Origin: Phragmites australis
Taxonomy: Eukaryota; Streptophyta; Magnoliopsida; Poales; Poaceae
NCBI RefSeq assembly: GCF_958298935.1
Contig: NC_084940.1
Location: 22,501,146-22,565,145, forward strand
Direction of reading: 5' to 3'
Length of the DNA: 64,000 nt
A program made the translations under genes and the position numbers. Below are positions 1 to 12,031 of this stretch, one piece after another. The first letter of the stretch is position 1. Each line of letters begins with the position of its first letter. Below the pieces are notes generated by a model. It worked only from the letters and a program-made list of their open reading frames with translations, had not been told where the DNA came from and ran no database searches.

Positions 1-2000
1 ATTTAAATTGCATGGGTTAATAAAATAGGTTTGAGCTTCATTAATCCATAATTAATTATTGGTAGCTCCAAAATTGATGAAATCAATTATGTAAATCTTG
101 TTAATTTATGCCCTATTCAGTAAAAATACACACACTCTTGCTAAGCATAGTTAGTTTTATAATTAGGGCTAAGCCTTGTTTTAAGCTTAATTAATCTAGA
201 AAATATTAAATGTTTAACAATAAGTAAAGTTAAGGAAATTGTCAATGCTTTAAACTCATGTCATGAAGCTTGGAACCTCCTTCATGCTCATCATTGCACG
301 CGTTCTTCCTTAAGCGAACGAAGGTCCGGAGTGTGACGCGAGTGTGATCGAGGGTGACACCGAGGCACACCACTTTTGCGAGTTTTGTTCGGGAAGTATC
401 GGGCAAACCCAGAGCAGAAAGGCAAGCATCTAAGCATATTGCACCCTTTGTTCAAATTAAATGGAATCTAAAATCGATCAATTATGCTTTATGTTTGTTT
501 GCATGTGTTGAGTCCAGTGTCAGGTTGATATGGGTAGAACCTATGTTGATGCATTATCTCTACCTTGACTTCTTGATGAATCCTTATCCTTGGAGCCTTG
601 ATGATATAGTTGGTGTCTAGCTTCAAGGGTTATTCGAAATGCTTAGCAATGCTTAGGTCTTCGGTAGAAGTCGAGCGATGGTACTGCTGTTGTTCATGAG
701 CTCAGAGCTTAATCCCTGTTCACAGATTCAAAGATGAGGTTGAGATGAATGGTTGAGATGTGAGATTGAGGCGAGATGTGGGCGGTGTTAGGGGTATCTT
801 CTGCCCAGGAGGAGTCCTCTGGGTAGTTCGGGAGAGGAGCCCGGATGCCATAAACCGCTTGCATCGTTTAAGGCTGTCCGTCGGTACAGCTGGCTCTAGC
901 ACTTTCCGTACTCACCACATGCTGATCTAATGGTAAGGTAAGCCGATTATTATATGTCGTGCCGACACTTGCCTTGTGGCCCTATGACACGTAGCAGAAA
1001 AAGAAAAGGAGAAGCAAGGTGGCGAGGAGCCGAAAGTGTCCAGGACACACTCGCGGTAAGCTCGGTGCTATAGGGGCACTGCAAGTGGGTGGTTCCGGCT
1101 ATGAGAAAGGTTGACTTGAGTACCCCCTTGTGTGTACTTTTGTGAGTAGCACAAGCCGAATGGTCCTCGAGTCATGTGGGTAAAGTTGTACCCCCTGCAG
1201 GGTGTAAGAACAATTTGAATTGTCGCGCTCTCGGTCATGAGCATGCTATTATTTCATTTGTATCGGTCATAGAGTTTACGAATGTGGGATAAGGTTCTGG
1301 TATGTTGGAAATGGTTGGTAGGTTTTGTTGATGAGATACTATGGTTCCTATACATACATGTTCAAGTTGTGGATACTACATGGTAGAAAGGTAGATATTT
1401 TTTAGTTAAGTATTAATGCTCACGCATATGTATCTAGGTTGCTTAACACATATGTTTTACTTAACCTTGTAGCCTACTCTTGCTAATAGCTCAATGTATA
1501 ATCCTTGGAGTCGAGCTACGTATATGTGCTCTATATGGATTAAGTCTTGCGAGTGCCTTCATATTCATGCCTGCGCTTTCAGGATCTGCTGGTGAGGGTG
1601 ATGCGGTGTTTGGCTACTACATACCTGCCAATGCAGGTGGTGGGAAGGAGTAGTGCATCCTACTCTGGTGAGGCGTAACTTTTGGGGTGGAGCCTAAGGG
1701 TATATGGCTCCACTCTCCTTTTGTTGTTGTTAAGGTTTTATTCTTCCGATGTGTAGTTTCTCTTTGTGTAAACTATTGCAAATAGTTGCATGCTTAAGAA
1801 CTAGTAATATAACTTTAACTACTCACTCTTTCTTAAGCTATGTTGTGATGTACCTATTGGAAAGGCATGTGTTCCGATCTTGGGCACAAAATATGTGACG
1901 GGACTATCGGGATGGTATTCTGGTTAATCATTGAGGTTGTATTTATGAATAATGATCCTCCTAATGATTAATTAGAATACTGTTTGGACGGTTCCTCACA
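1..2000 (+). repeat. Tekay-type LTR, 3' portion (left end outside window)
   Basis: This stretch matches, in the same order, the plus-strand Tekay LTR at 25723-38454 and the reverse complement of the LTR at 27794-31023. Shared blocks include the cluster ending in ATGATTAATTAGAATACTG and the terminal GGTTCCTCACA, which ends at 2000. No primer-binding site follows the LTR end, so this is a solo or truncated LTR rather than the 5' LTR of a complete element. The only reading frames here are short and unsupported. Confidence 0.8.
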
Positions 2001-3249
2001 GTCTGCTCTTAGTAATGATGGGCCTAGGTGGAAAGCTCTAGCTAGGCCTGGGTCTATGTCTTGACTCACGTGTAAATCCTCTCTCCCTCTGATATATAAA
2101 GGGAGGAGTACCAGACTTGTAAAGAAGTCCAAGAAAGCTGAGCAAGAACATCATTTGTAACCAACGGAGACCACAAGAAAAGAATACACAGGATGTAAGG
2201 CTATTACCCTAAGGGGGGCCTGAACCTAGATAATCCTCGGTGTTCTTGAGTTGCACATACACAAACAAATTCACTAGGCACTCCCCGAACAAAGATCACG
2301 CACCCGTCATCCGATACACCCCGGAATCATTGTCAGGGATTTTTCCCTCAGCAGCTTCTTTATGACTTAGCTTCACCTCGACGCAAGATTCATGATGATA
2401 TCATGTGCACCCCATCCTTCCACGGTTTTGATGACAAACCACGAAACAACCTTGCACGCTTCTCAAAGCATGACTCACTGCCACTTGCTTGCTCCTTAAG
2501 CAAGCATCCCGACATCAACACATGTACTTTTTCTTGCGATCTTGACCACCGGCAAGTCTCTCCTGCTTTTGATCCTTCGTGCAGCCTTGTCATTTGCGTT
2601 GGTATCCCCTTTGCTTGACTTTGTCAACACGCCATCTTCATCCATCTTCACACGTTGTGCTCGACCTCCACGTGCACAACTAGGATCACCCTTTGACTCT
2701 GCCTGACCTCCTCGATCGTCTAGCACCAAGCGCCCCGCTTAGTCCCGATCATCCCGCCATCAACCGCCAAGTTGCATCCATCACCTACACAACACTAGAC
2801 AAGAAAACATGCATCTCCAACACCATTATGGATTAGTCAAAATCAAAATTCTCTATTGAAGAACTCATCCCAGACAAATCATGAACGCCGGATGAACTGG
2901 TGTGTACTCCTCCAGAGTGCCGGACCATCTGACGCATTTAATGCACTGAACCAACCATTTTGCAACCTCTCCGCAAGAAATGCTCCAATGAACTCTCCGG
3001 CATTCACAGACCTCACCATCAGACCATCTGGCGTCTACATTCTTGCCAGAACCCATTTTGCAATCTCTCTGTAAGAAATAGTCTAACGTTCACTTCACTT
3101 CATTGTCGAACCATCTGGCATGCACCTCAAATTCTACTTCTGAGTTGAAATGCTCCAGCATGAAGTCCTCCAGAACACCGGACCATCTGGTGTCTACAAA
3201 ATCTCCAGCACTGGATCATCTGACGTGTGCAATTTTCTTAGACCCAGAG
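2001..3249. other. Unclassified repeat remnants; LTR-like R-U5 segment and decayed short repeats
   Basis: No gene is visible. Bases 2001-2340 look like the promoter and R-U5 of an old Tat-like LTR: a TATA-like box at 2092-2100 is followed by a short transcript-like segment with a CTAAGGGGGGCCTGAACC block. The 3' LTR of the Tat element near 16280 has a comparable block. Bases 2900-3245 hold an irregularly repeated word close to ACCATCTGGCGTCTAC, about five occurrences. The segment is cut at 3249 by the CRM element and continues at 10983 after the target-site duplication CAGAG. Confidence 0.45.
2092..2100 (+). promoter_or_regulatory. TATA-like box of an old LTR
   Basis: ATATATAAA lies in a segment with LTR-like composition, about 30 bp upstream of a purine-rich stretch that would be the start of R. 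It is read only from position and sequence; transcription is not shown. Confidence 0.3.
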
Positions 3250-4147
3250 TGATGAGAACAGCGGCCCGATCTTCCGATAGGTTCGATTGATTTCGTCGTG
3301 AGGACGTTGACGCTTGGAGGCTTTCAACCCGCAGATTGTCACCTCGCAATTCGTTACACCCGCACGACTGTCGTTATCAACCACGCTCGCACGCGATCGA
3401 CCTTACCACGAGGGTTATTGTTCCTGCAAGCAATCGAAGCAACTCACAAGAACAAGGAAGATGCAATCTGAATTGCTAATAAAGATGAAGCACACGAATT
3501 GGGGTTCCACAAACCGATGAACGGCGAAAAACTGACTAATTGTCTAGTTGTAATCTAAGCAAAACCCAAACCCTAGAAGAGGGGGGCGGCTATCTATTTA
3601 TAAGCTAGGAGAAGAAAGGATTCGGCCACAACTGATGGAGCTCGAATACAACTCAATTACAAGGCCCAAGGCCCAAACTGATTCGGACTGGAAGAGCGAC
3701 GCGACTTGTTTTGCCGATTCCGGACAGCACAGAAGGTATTTAGAGATGAGGTCGGATCCATATGAAAGTAGACTCCGCGACCTTTCCAACAAGTACTCAT
3801 GGGCCTCGACCACCTTTCGGAATCAAGAGTTATGGTCGTTTGAATTTGGTGCTGTCTGTAATTCCGATTCCGAATTGATCTTAGGGATAGAACTGGATTT
3901 ATGCGCGGTAGCCCCCCAGTTACACTTGTGCTTATATGGATCTTCTCTCAGGTTCCTAAGGATAATAAAATCATCGCAATAAGTTAGTAGCATCCAATCC
4001 TTAGAAACATTTGTATGGACAGCGAGGAACGAGTTCACCTGATAATTAAGTTCTCGTGCACGAGCTCTTGTCAAAGCACCTTCAATTACAGTAGCGGGAG
4101 GATGAATATTTGTGGTGTGTGTAACCGAAGGAGTGATGTCCTCATCA
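3250..4147 (-). repeat. 3' LTR of the CRM element
   Basis: 898-bp LTR, TG...CA in element orientation, almost identical to 10085-10982. It encodes the C-terminal tail of pol (stop at 3823) in its first part. Confidence 0.9.
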
Positions 4148-6768
4148 TCCTCCCCCTCTTGAATTGGAGTCGTCCTCGACTCAATCTCATCTTCTTCTCC
4201 CACATACGGCTTTAAGTCTGAAACGTTAAATGTGGGACTAACCCCGAAATCTGCAGGCAACTCAAGCTTATATGCATTATCATTAATCTTCTCGAGTATT
4301 TTAAAAGGACCATCAGCTCGAGGCATCAATTTAGATTTCCTCAACTCGGGAAAATGATCCTTACGCAAGTGTAACCAAACAAGATCACCCGGTTCAAAAG
4401 TTAAATGTTTCCTACCCTGGCTACCATAAGCACGATATTTTTCATTCATCTTCTCAATATTTTCTTTAGTTAATTCATGCATTTTAAGAATCAGTTCAGC
4501 ACGTGTCTTAGCATCAAAATTCAACTTTTCAGAAGTAGGCAAAGGTAGCAAATCAATAGGAGCACGTGGATTAAAACCATATACAACCTGAAACGGACTT
4601 ACCTTGGTGGTGGAGTGGACGGACCTGTTGTAAGCAAACTCTATATGAGGTAAACACTCTTCCCACAACTTCAAGTTTTTCTTCAAAACAGCCCGCAACA
4701 TGGTAGATAACGTGCGGTTAACGACCTCCGTTTGTCCATCGGTTTGGGGATGATATGTAGTAGAAAACAGTAGCTTCGTTCCCAATTTATTCCAAAGTGA
4801 CCTCCAAAAGTGACTCAAAAATTTCGCATCGCGATCTGAGACAATGGTATTGGGCACTCCATGTAGGCGAATAATTTCCCTGAAAAACAAATCAGCTATG
4901 TTTGTAGCATCATCGCTCTTGTGACAAGGTATAAAATGTGCCATTTTTGAAAAACGATCCACAACCACAAAAATACTATCCCTCCCCTTCTTTGTTCTAG
5001 GCAACCCTAAAACAAAGTCCATAGAAATATCCTCCCAAGGTACACTAGGAACAGGAAGAGGCATATAAAGACCATGTGGATTTAAGCGAGACTTAGCTTT
5101 ATTGCAAGTAGTGCAGCGTGACACGTAGCGCTCGACGTCACGTCTCATCTTTGGCCAAAAGAAGTGGGCGGCTAGCACATCTTCGGTCTTCTTTGCTCCA
5201 AAATGCGCCATCAAACCTCCTCCATGTGCCTCCTGCAACAACAAAAGACGAACAGAGCTAGCTGGAACGCATAGCTTGTTAGCACGATAGAGCAAACTAT
5301 CATTCAACACATATTTATTCCATTCTCTTCCTTCTTTACAATGTTCTATCACTTCTTTAAAGTCCAAATCAGTAGCATACAAATCTTTTATTGTCTCCAA
5401 ACCGAAAATTCTATGATCCAATTGGGACAACATGGTATATCGTCTAGATAAGGCATCAGCAATGACATTTTCTTTACCTTTCTTGTGTTTAATCACATAA
5501 GGAAATGACTCAACAAATTCTACCCATTTAGCATGACGTCTATTCAATTTTGCTTGACTTCTAATATGTTTAAGTGATTCATGATCCGAATGTATAACAA
5601 ATTCCTTGGTCCATAAATAATGTTGCCATGTTTCAAGAACACGAACTAAAGCATATAATTCCTTATCATAAGTAGAGTAATTAAGACTAGGTCCATTTAA
5701 TTTCTCACTAAAATATGCAACAGGCTTACCTTCTTGAATCAATACACCACCTATCCCAATTCCGCTAGCATCACATTCAATTTCAAAAGTCTTACCAAAA
5801 TCAGGGAGTTGGAGTAGTGGTGCTTGAGTGAGCTTCTCTTTCAAAAGGTTGAATGCCTTCACTTGTGCAGGACCCCATTGGAAAGGCACTCCTTTCTTTG
5901 TCAATTCATTCAATGGTGCGGCAATGGTACTGAAATCCCGTACAAAACGACGATAGAATCCAGCAAGGCCATGGAAGCTCCGCACCTGTGACACAGTAGT
6001 AGGCGTCGGCCAGCTTTGGATGGCTTCAATCTTTGCCTCATCCACCTCAATTCCCTGTGGTGTCACAACATAACCAAGAAACGCAACTCGATCGGTGCAA
6101 AATGTGCACTTCTCAAGGTTACCAAACAAACGTGCATCTCTTAAAGCATTAAAAACAGCACGTATGTGATCAAAATGTAGATCATGTGACTTGCTATAAA
6201 TCAAGATATCATCAAAATAAACCACCACAAATTTTCCAATAAAAGCACGTAAAACTTCGTTCATTAATCGCATGAAGGTACTAGGTGCATTAGTTAACCC
6301 AAAAGGCATCACTAACCACTCATACAACCCAAACTTAGTCTTAAATGCGGTCTTCCATTCATCTCCAAGTTTCATTCTAATTTGGTGGTATCCACTCCGC
6401 AAGTCAATTTTAGTGAAAATTATAGCACCACTCAACTCATCAAGCATGTCGTCTAGCCTAGGAATAGGATGACGATACCTAATTGTGATATTATTAATGG
6501 CTCTACAATCAACACACATTCGCCAACTACCATCTTTCTTAGGAACCAAAATAACAGGAACAGCACATGGACTAAGACTTTCTCGTACGTACCCTCGGTC
6601 CAATAAATCTTGGACTTGTCGTTGAATCTCCTTAGTCTCTTCTGGGTTGGTCCTATATGCAGCTCGGTTTGGCAAAGTAGCTCCCGGAATCAAGTCAATT
6701 TGATGCTCAATTCCTCTCAAAGGTGGCAGTCCCAGGGGTATTTCACTTGGAAACACATCAGCATACTC
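3823..6768 (-). CDS. CRM pol: RT, RNase H, integrase and LTR-encoded tail
   Basis: Retrotransposon polyprotein part that makes and integrates element cDNA. Counting from the GTG codon at 6756, the reverse transcriptase holds the YFDD catalytic box at about 180-183. RNase H starts near the CDAS motif at 328. The integrase has a zinc-binding H511/H518/C548/C551 and the catalytic D580, D641 and E677. A GPF box follows near 816. Residues ~870-977 are encoded inside the 3' LTR and include an LTRARAREL stretch recalling the CR motif tail of centromeric CRM elements. The frame is open without break. There is no ATG start: it lies in the same frame as the upstream gag-protease frame, separated by one TAG at 6769-6771, so it is the second half of one polyprotein frame. 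The family call is from motifs and is firm; chromatin targeting is inference. Confidence 0.88.
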   Translation of the reverse strand, partial: EYADVFPSEIPLGLPPLRGIEHQIDLIPGATLPNRAAYRTNPEETKEIQRQVQDLLDRGYVRESLSPCAVPVILVPKKDGSWRMCVDCRAINNITIRYRHPIPRLDDMLDELSGAIIFTKIDLRSGYHQIRMKLGDEWKTAFKTKFGLYEWLVMPFGLTNAPSTFMRLMNEVLRAFIGKFVVVYFDDILIYSKSHDLHFDHIRAVFNALRDARLFGNLEKCTFCTDRVAFLGYVVTPQGIEVDEAKIEAIQSWPTPTTVSQVRSFHGLAGFYRRFVRDFSTIAAPLNELTKKGVPFQWGPAQVKAFNLLKEKLTQAPLLQLPDFGKTFEIECDASGIGIGGVLIQEGKPVAYFSEKLNGPSLNYSTYDKELYALVRVLETWQHYLWTKEFVIHSDHESLKHIRSQAKLNRRHAKWVEFVESFPYVIKHKKGKENVIADALSRRYTMLSQLDHRIFGLETIKDLYATDLDFKEVIEHCKEGREWNKYVLNDSLLYRANKLCVPASSVRLLLLQEAHGGGLMAHFGAKKTEDVLAAHFFWPKMRRDVERYVSRCTTCNKAKSRLNPHGLYMPLPVPSVPWEDISMDFVLGLPRTKKGRDSIFVVVDRFSKMAHFIPCHKSDDATNIADLFFREIIRLHGVPNTIVSDRDAKFLSHFWRSLWNKLGTKLLFSTTYHPQTDGQTEVVNRTLSTMLRAVLKKNLKLWEECLPHIEFAYNRSVHSTTKVSPFQVVYGFNPRAPIDLLPLPTSEKLNFDAKTRAELILKMHELTKENIEKMNEKYRAYGSQGRKHLTFEPGDLVWLHLRKDHFPELRKSKLMPRADGPFKILEKINDNAYKLELPADFGVSPTFNVSDLKPYVGEEDEIESRTTPIQEGEDDEDITPSVTHTTNIHPPATVIEGALTRARARELNYQVNSFLAVHTNVSKDWMLLTYCDDFIILRNLREDPYKHKCNWGATAHKSSSIPKINSESELQTAPNSNDHNS

Positions 6769-8904
6769 CTACAAAAGGTTAGCAATAGCAGGAGGCAAAG
6801 AGGGAGGCATATCCTCAAGTGTAAACAAGGCCTCTTTGCAAATCAAAGCATAGCAAAATGAATTATATGCTAATAAATCAGAAATTTCAGATTTAGTAGC
6901 TAACATGGCAGCACCCTTCAACTTAATTGTGTCTTTCCTAGCATGTGTATTTTTGTTCTCATGTTGAAGTGGAAAAACATTTTTAGCTACAACCTGATTT
7001 TCAGATTTGTTATCATTGCATTTTCTTTCATTTTCAGCACGTTCTACTTCATCTTTCAAAATTTCAGCAGGTGTCATAGGCAACAACTTAATCTTCTTAC
7101 CCTTATGTGAGAATGAGTAGGTATTAGCTCTACCATGGTGCAAAACATCATTATCATATATCCAAGGCCTACCTAGCAACAAAGAGCATGCTTGCATAGG
7201 CACTACATCAAAGTCTGCACTGTCTTTATAATTACCAGCCGAAAATTGTACTCTCACAACTTTGTTTACCTTCAACTTACCACACGAATTGAACCACTGG
7301 ATGTAGTAAGGGCGTGGGTGTGGCTGTGTGGTCAAGCCAAGCTTCTCGACCATCTCGGAACTAGCAAGGTTGTTGCAGCTACCTCCATCAATGATGACTC
7401 TGCAAGCTCTCTCCTTCACAAGAAATCTGGATTGAAACAAGTTGTGCCGCTGATTTTGCTCTCCTTTCCCCATTTGTGCACTTAGAACTCGTTGTACAAC
7501 AAGGCTCACGTATCTCCCTGTATCAACAGCAGCTACTTGTTCTTCTCCATCATCAACATCATTTTCTGTCTCGTCTCCTTCACCTACAATGTTAGCAGCC
7601 AGTACATATTCATCCTCAATATCACTAGCACTTACATAACCACCATCTTCTGTTGCAATGTACGCGCGCTGACTTGGGCAGTCCTTCATGACATGGCCCA
7701 TTCCCTTGCATCGGTGGCAAACAATCCCAGTTGTACGGCCCGTGGAAGCAACCGAAGAAGAACTCTTAGCGGGGGCCTGCACACTAGTAGATTTACTTAC
7801 CTCAGTTGCATGTGACGGTGTAGTAGGTCCTGCTGAACGCGCCCTACTCGAGGAGGGGGCAGCAGACCGTGTAGCAGATGGTAGAATGGTTTTAACTTGC
7901 CCTGGCGTTGATCTTGGTGTAGACGTTCTTCCAAAATTGTTCTTTGGCCTCTGTTGTCGTCCCTGCAATTCTTTTTCTGCCAAACATGCAAGTTGGAACA
8001 ATCTAGGAATATTATCATATTCTTTGTAATCTACTATGTCCTGAATTTCACATCTCAACCCTCCATAAAAGCGTGCCAAAGCAGCCTCTTCATCCTCAAC
8101 AATATCACAACGTAACATACCAATTTGTAGCTCCTGATAATATTCTTCTACTGACCTATTGCCTTGGTTTAAGCGCTGTAATTTCTTACGCAAATCACGT
8201 CTAAAAGATGGTGGAACAAATCTATTGCGCATAGCCACCTTTAAAGCATCCCATGTAGTAGGCGATAACCCATCATTGCATACCCTATTCCACCAAATGA
8301 TAGCAAAGTCTTTAAACTCACTAGTGGCTTGCCTAACTCTATGCACTTCAGGAACTAGGTGAGCATTAAATTTTTGTTCCACCGTCATCTCCCAGTCTAG
8401 ATATATTTCAGCATCATAAGTACCCGAAAAAGATGGTATGGTAAACTTAACTTTAGCAAATGGATCATCATTACCACGTGTATTATGTTGCTGAAAATTG
8501 TTACCTCTCATACCTTGACGGTTGAAGTTTAATCGGTTCCTTTGTCGTGCATCAAAGGCGTCACGCTCTTGCCTCAAAATTTCATCATCAGCGACGGACT
8601 CTTCATGTTGGGCTGCACCTTGAAGATGGCCATTGTCGCCATGAATACCATGTTGCATTGGGGGCTGCTCTGGGATGCGCGTCTCCATCCTGTTCAACCT
8701 ATCAGTGAAATTAACAATAATACGGTTAGCAGAACCTAATGCTTCATCCATATGATGAAGTCGGGTCTCATGGCTCCGAAGTAATTGTTGCATCTCGTCC
8801 GTCTTCTCAGTTTGATTGTTCGCACTCTCAACCAGTTCATCGATCTTACATCCATAACTCCTCATGAATTCCCGCATCTCCTCCTCGAACGTTTTACCTG
8901 CCAT
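6769..8904 (-). CDS. CRM gag-protease
   Basis: Capsid/nucleocapsid and protease part of the CRM element, 711 residues from an ATG at 8904. A predicted coiled-coil-like N-terminus (~1-75) precedes the gag core (~150-310). A CCHC zinc knuckle spans 396-409 (CHRCKGMGHVMKDC). An aspartic-protease-like IIDGGSCNNLAS motif sits near 504-515, with D506 as the presumed catalytic Asp; the DGG form instead of DSG/DTG is usual for this lineage. The frame ends in TAG at 6769-6771 and pol continues in the same frame with no shift. The related element at 17594-23201 has a CAG codon at the equivalent place, so the stop most likely arose by C-to-T change; programmed readthrough is the alternative. The 1.2-kb leader upstream (8905-10084) is non-coding. 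Confidence 0.88.
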   Translation of the reverse strand: MAGKTFEEEMREFMRSYGCKIDELVESANNQTEKTDEMQQLLRSHETRLHHMDEALGSANRIIVNFTDRLNRMETRIPEQPPMQHGIHGDNGHLQGAAQHEESVADDEILRQERDAFDARQRNRLNFNRQGMRGNNFQQHNTRGNDDPFAKVKFTIPSFSGTYDAEIYLDWEMTVEQKFNAHLVPEVHRVRQATSEFKDFAIIWWNRVCNDGLSPTTWDALKVAMRNRFVPPSFRRDLRKKLQRLNQGNRSVEEYYQELQIGMLRCDIVEDEEAALARFYGGLRCEIQDIVDYKEYDNIPRLFQLACLAEKELQGRQQRPKNNFGRTSTPRSTPGQVKTILPSATRSAAPSSSRARSAGPTTPSHATEVSKSTSVQAPAKSSSSVASTGRTTGIVCHRCKGMGHVMKDCPSQRAYIATEDGGYVSASDIEDEYVLAANIVGEGDETENDVDDGEEQVAAVDTGRYVSLVVQRVLSAQMGKGEQNQRHNLFQSRFLVKERACRVIIDGGSCNNLASSEMVEKLGLTTQPHPRPYYIQWFNSCGKLKVNKVVRVQFSAGNYKDSADFDVVPMQACSLLLGRPWIYDNDVLHHGRANTYSFSHKGKKIKLLPMTPAEILKDEVERAENERKCNDNKSENQVVAKNVFPLQHENKNTHARKDTIKLKGAAMLATKSEISDLLAYNSFCYALICKEALFTLEDMPPSLPPAIANLL

Positions 8905-10084
8905 GGTTAGTAGGAGGTGAAGGTGGAATCACACACTCTCAAGCGTCTTACCAAGCTCTTATGAATTTCTTACCAAATTGCAGCAGGTGGTATGACCGGA
9001 GAAGGTGGGATGTATGACCGCGACGGAGGCGAATGCGAGGATCCAAATCTGAGGGCCAAAAGTATGTGGAGCTTGGATAGGCACAATATATGGTAGCAAG
9101 GATTAGCAATAGTTCAATTCAGAAATTGCAAGACTGAAAAGTAGTCCCAGGCTAGTCTATGCCGCCGGCCTAAACTCGTCCCTAACCTAGTTCAAGCAAG
9201 CAGAAATCCAACTCAGCTCAAGAACTCAAAGGATGCAAGCACTTTTGTTTCTATTTTTTTTAATCTTCTTTTCTTTTGGTGCGGCTTTTTTTTTCACTTT
9301 TTCTGCACCTCTTTGCCTTTTGCTCTTTTCCTTTTCTTTGTTTTTTATATGACAGAAAGTGCCGCAAAAACTGCTAGCAGCAACCTAATCGGATTATGCT
9401 ATTTTCTTCCGAACTGTGTAGGATATTTTCTTCCGAAGTAGTAAAGAAAGAAAAAAACCTACTCGGTATGCACAACAAGGATCTTTATTCTCAATGCACT
9501 CTATCTCTAGTTGGAAGCAGGCAAATCCGACTAGCTTTCTTCTAAAACAAAACGGATCTGTTACAAGCCAACAAAACGAATTGAAGTACTATTCTTTTCA
9601 ACAGTAAACACAGCAGCTAAAGCAAACCGAGAGGGATTTATATGGTAGAATTTGCTACTCGGTTTCCAAGGTACAGCTGCTTACAAAAGGAATTGGCACG
9701 GAGGATCTGCTAGCTGATTAATCGTGGCCCAAGATTTTCTAGCGCACTGCAGGGGGAAACGACGCGATCTATTATGTACGCTAGCAGATGGAAACGCAAG
9801 GATGACAGACACCTTGCACCAAAAACAACTTGACAGAACACAGGCCCTAAAACAAGACCAAGACCAGCGACATAAAGACAAGGCGAGGGACTAAAATTCA
9901 GAAAAGCAAACCAAACTGAAAATTGCACGGCACAAAGGGGTTGTAGGACAGCGGAAGACGATGAATATTATTTTTTTGGGGGGGGGGGGGGGCTAATTTT
10001 CTGGATTCTAGGACGATGGCAAATTTAATCTAACAAAAGGGGATACAAAGTTACCTATCGGGCAACTGAGGCTCTGGTACCACG
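8905..10084 (-). other. CRM leader region with primer-binding site
   Basis: Non-coding 5' leader between gag and the 5' LTR. It has T-rich and A-rich tracts and a run of about 17 G at 9974-9992. The primer-binding site TGGTACCAGAGC (minus strand) is at the LTR edge. Small reading frames here have no coding features. Confidence 0.7.
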
Positions 10085-10982
10085 TGATGAGAACAGCGGC
10101 CCGATCTTCCGATAGGTTCGATTGATTTCGTCGTGAGGACGTTGACGCTTGGAGGCTTTCAACCCGCAGATTGTCACCTCGCAATTCGTTACACCCGCAC
10201 GACTGTCGTTATCAACCACGCTCGCATGCGATCGACCTTACCACGAGGGTTATTGTTCCTGCAAGCAATCGAAGCAACTCACAAGAACAAGGAAGATGCA
10301 ATCTGAATTGCTAATAAAGATGAAGCACACGAATTGGGGTTCCACAAACCGATGAACGGCGAAAAACTGACTAATTGTCTAGTTGTAATCTAAGCAAAAC
10401 CCAAACCCTAGAAGAGGGGGGCGGCTATCTATTTATAAGCTAGGAGAAGAAAGGATTCGGCCACAACTGATGGAGCTCGAATACAACTCAATTACAAGGC
10501 ACAATGCCCAAACTGATTCGGACTGGAAGAGCGACGCGACTTGTTTTGCCGATTCCGGACAGCACATAAGGTATTTAGAGATGAGGTCGGATCCATATGA
10601 ATGTAGACTCCGCGACCTTTCCAACAAGTACTCATGGGCCTCGACCACCTTTCGGAATCAAGAGTTATGGTCGTTTGAATTTGGTGCTGTCTGTAATTCC
10701 GATTCCGAATTGATCTTAGGGATAGAACTGGATTTATGCGCGGTAGCCCCCCAGTTACACTTGTGCTTATATGGATCTTCTCTCAGGTTCCTAAGGATAA
10801 TAAAATCATCGCAATAAGTTAGTAGCATCCAATCCTTAGAAACATTTGTATGGACAGCGAGGAACGAGTTCACCTGATAATTAAGTTCTCGTGCACGAGC
10901 TCTTGTCAAAGGACCTTCAATTACAGTAGCGGGAGGATGAATATTTGTGGTGTGTGTAACCGAAGGAGTGATGTCCTCATCA
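10085..10982 (-). repeat. 5' LTR of the CRM element
   Basis: 898-bp LTR matching 3250-4147 with about six substitutions. It is followed in element orientation by the tRNA-Met-type primer-binding site at about 10070-10083. It carries a non-translated copy of the pol C-terminal tail. Confidence 0.9.
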
Positions 10983-11846
10983 CAGAGACAAAAATGCCAA
11001 CTCCATTTTCTCTTCAACTTTTGTTAGTCATGATCATCATTGCAATACATAAGCATGCTCATGCAATCTCAAGAATCATCAAACCAACCCAAAAACCTTG
11101 TCAATCATTCATCACAAATAAACCAAGACACATTTTAACTTGGTTTCTCAGTGAGATGCTACCCTCTGAACTGCCGAATAAGGAGCATTGAATTCGGCAC
11201 ATGGTTGTGGAAGGAAAGCTGGAGAGGAGGAGGTGAGCAGATACGATGGCCTAGCCACTCCGGCGGTGAGCCACTAGACCAAAGTCGTGTGGTAGGTGTG
11301 AAAAATTTAGGGTTGCCTCATAGTTATATTCATGAAAATAACATAATGATGGAAGGTTATGCAGTATAGATGTTATTTATTTGTGGGTTTCAATTGTGTT
11401 GAGCACATCTACATCTTTTGTGTGATGGGGTAGTGAAGTGGGTTTGGAAACCATACTAAATGGAACATAATATAGACATGTTGTTTTACACATATCTAGA
11501 TGTAGGTTGTACCTATGTCTTTATAGCATGAATGTAGGTTTCTAAGTGAAGTTCATAACTTGGATTGTTTTATATGCTCATAATTAGTAGTGATAATGCA
11601 ATCTTGCTATCCTATGCATGTTGTAAAAGATGAAAGGGTGAAGCAGGAGTTAGCATAAGTGGACTACTTATCTTGTGATGCTTTTCATAGAAGTAATTTT
11701 ACTCATATGAGATCTTATAATGGGGTAGTCTATAGCTCAAGTTAAAGTATGCCGTACATGTAGCTATATGTGGAAAACCATGGCCTACGTTACTTATCTT
11801 TAAGTATGCTTTGTATGTGGATGTATGTTGATCATGGAATATGAAT
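10983..11846. other. Old repeat between the CRM and Tat insertions
   Basis: This continues the sequence interrupted at 3249. It is AT-rich and no gene or clear domain is seen. It ends at the Tat element's target-site duplication TGAAT (11842-11846), and the same host sequence resumes at 16408. Confidence 0.5.
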
Positions 11847-12031
11847 TGACGGTGAATGATGGATAGTTACCATATCTGAGTACCCTAGAGTTTCCTGCAA
11901 TTCTCGGGGCATATATTTATCCCCAAGAAGGGATCCCAAAAAGAAAGTAAACTACCCATAGATACCAAAGGTGTTCCGTAATCAGGAAGGTCTATCTCCA
12001 AGAATAGGAAGGAGGAATCAAGAGGACGTAC

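Larger units (their letters stand above)
3250..10982 (-). mobile_element. CRM-type Ty3/gypsy retrotransposon, nearly intact
   Basis: This 7.7-kb element is flanked by a perfect 5-bp target-site duplication CAGAG (3245-3249 and 10983-10987). Both LTRs are 898 bp (3250-4147 and 10085-10982) and start TGATGAGGACATCAC in element orientation, a start typical of CRM elements. The primer-binding site TGGTACCAGAGC, a variant of the initiator-tRNA-Met site, lies just inside the 5' LTR. A polypurine tract (AAGAGGGGGAGGA) abuts the 3' LTR at 4148-4160. By eye the LTRs differ at about six positions, which implies a recent insertion. The last ~107 codons of pol lie inside the 3' LTR, as in CRM group A elements. 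Confidence 0.9.
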
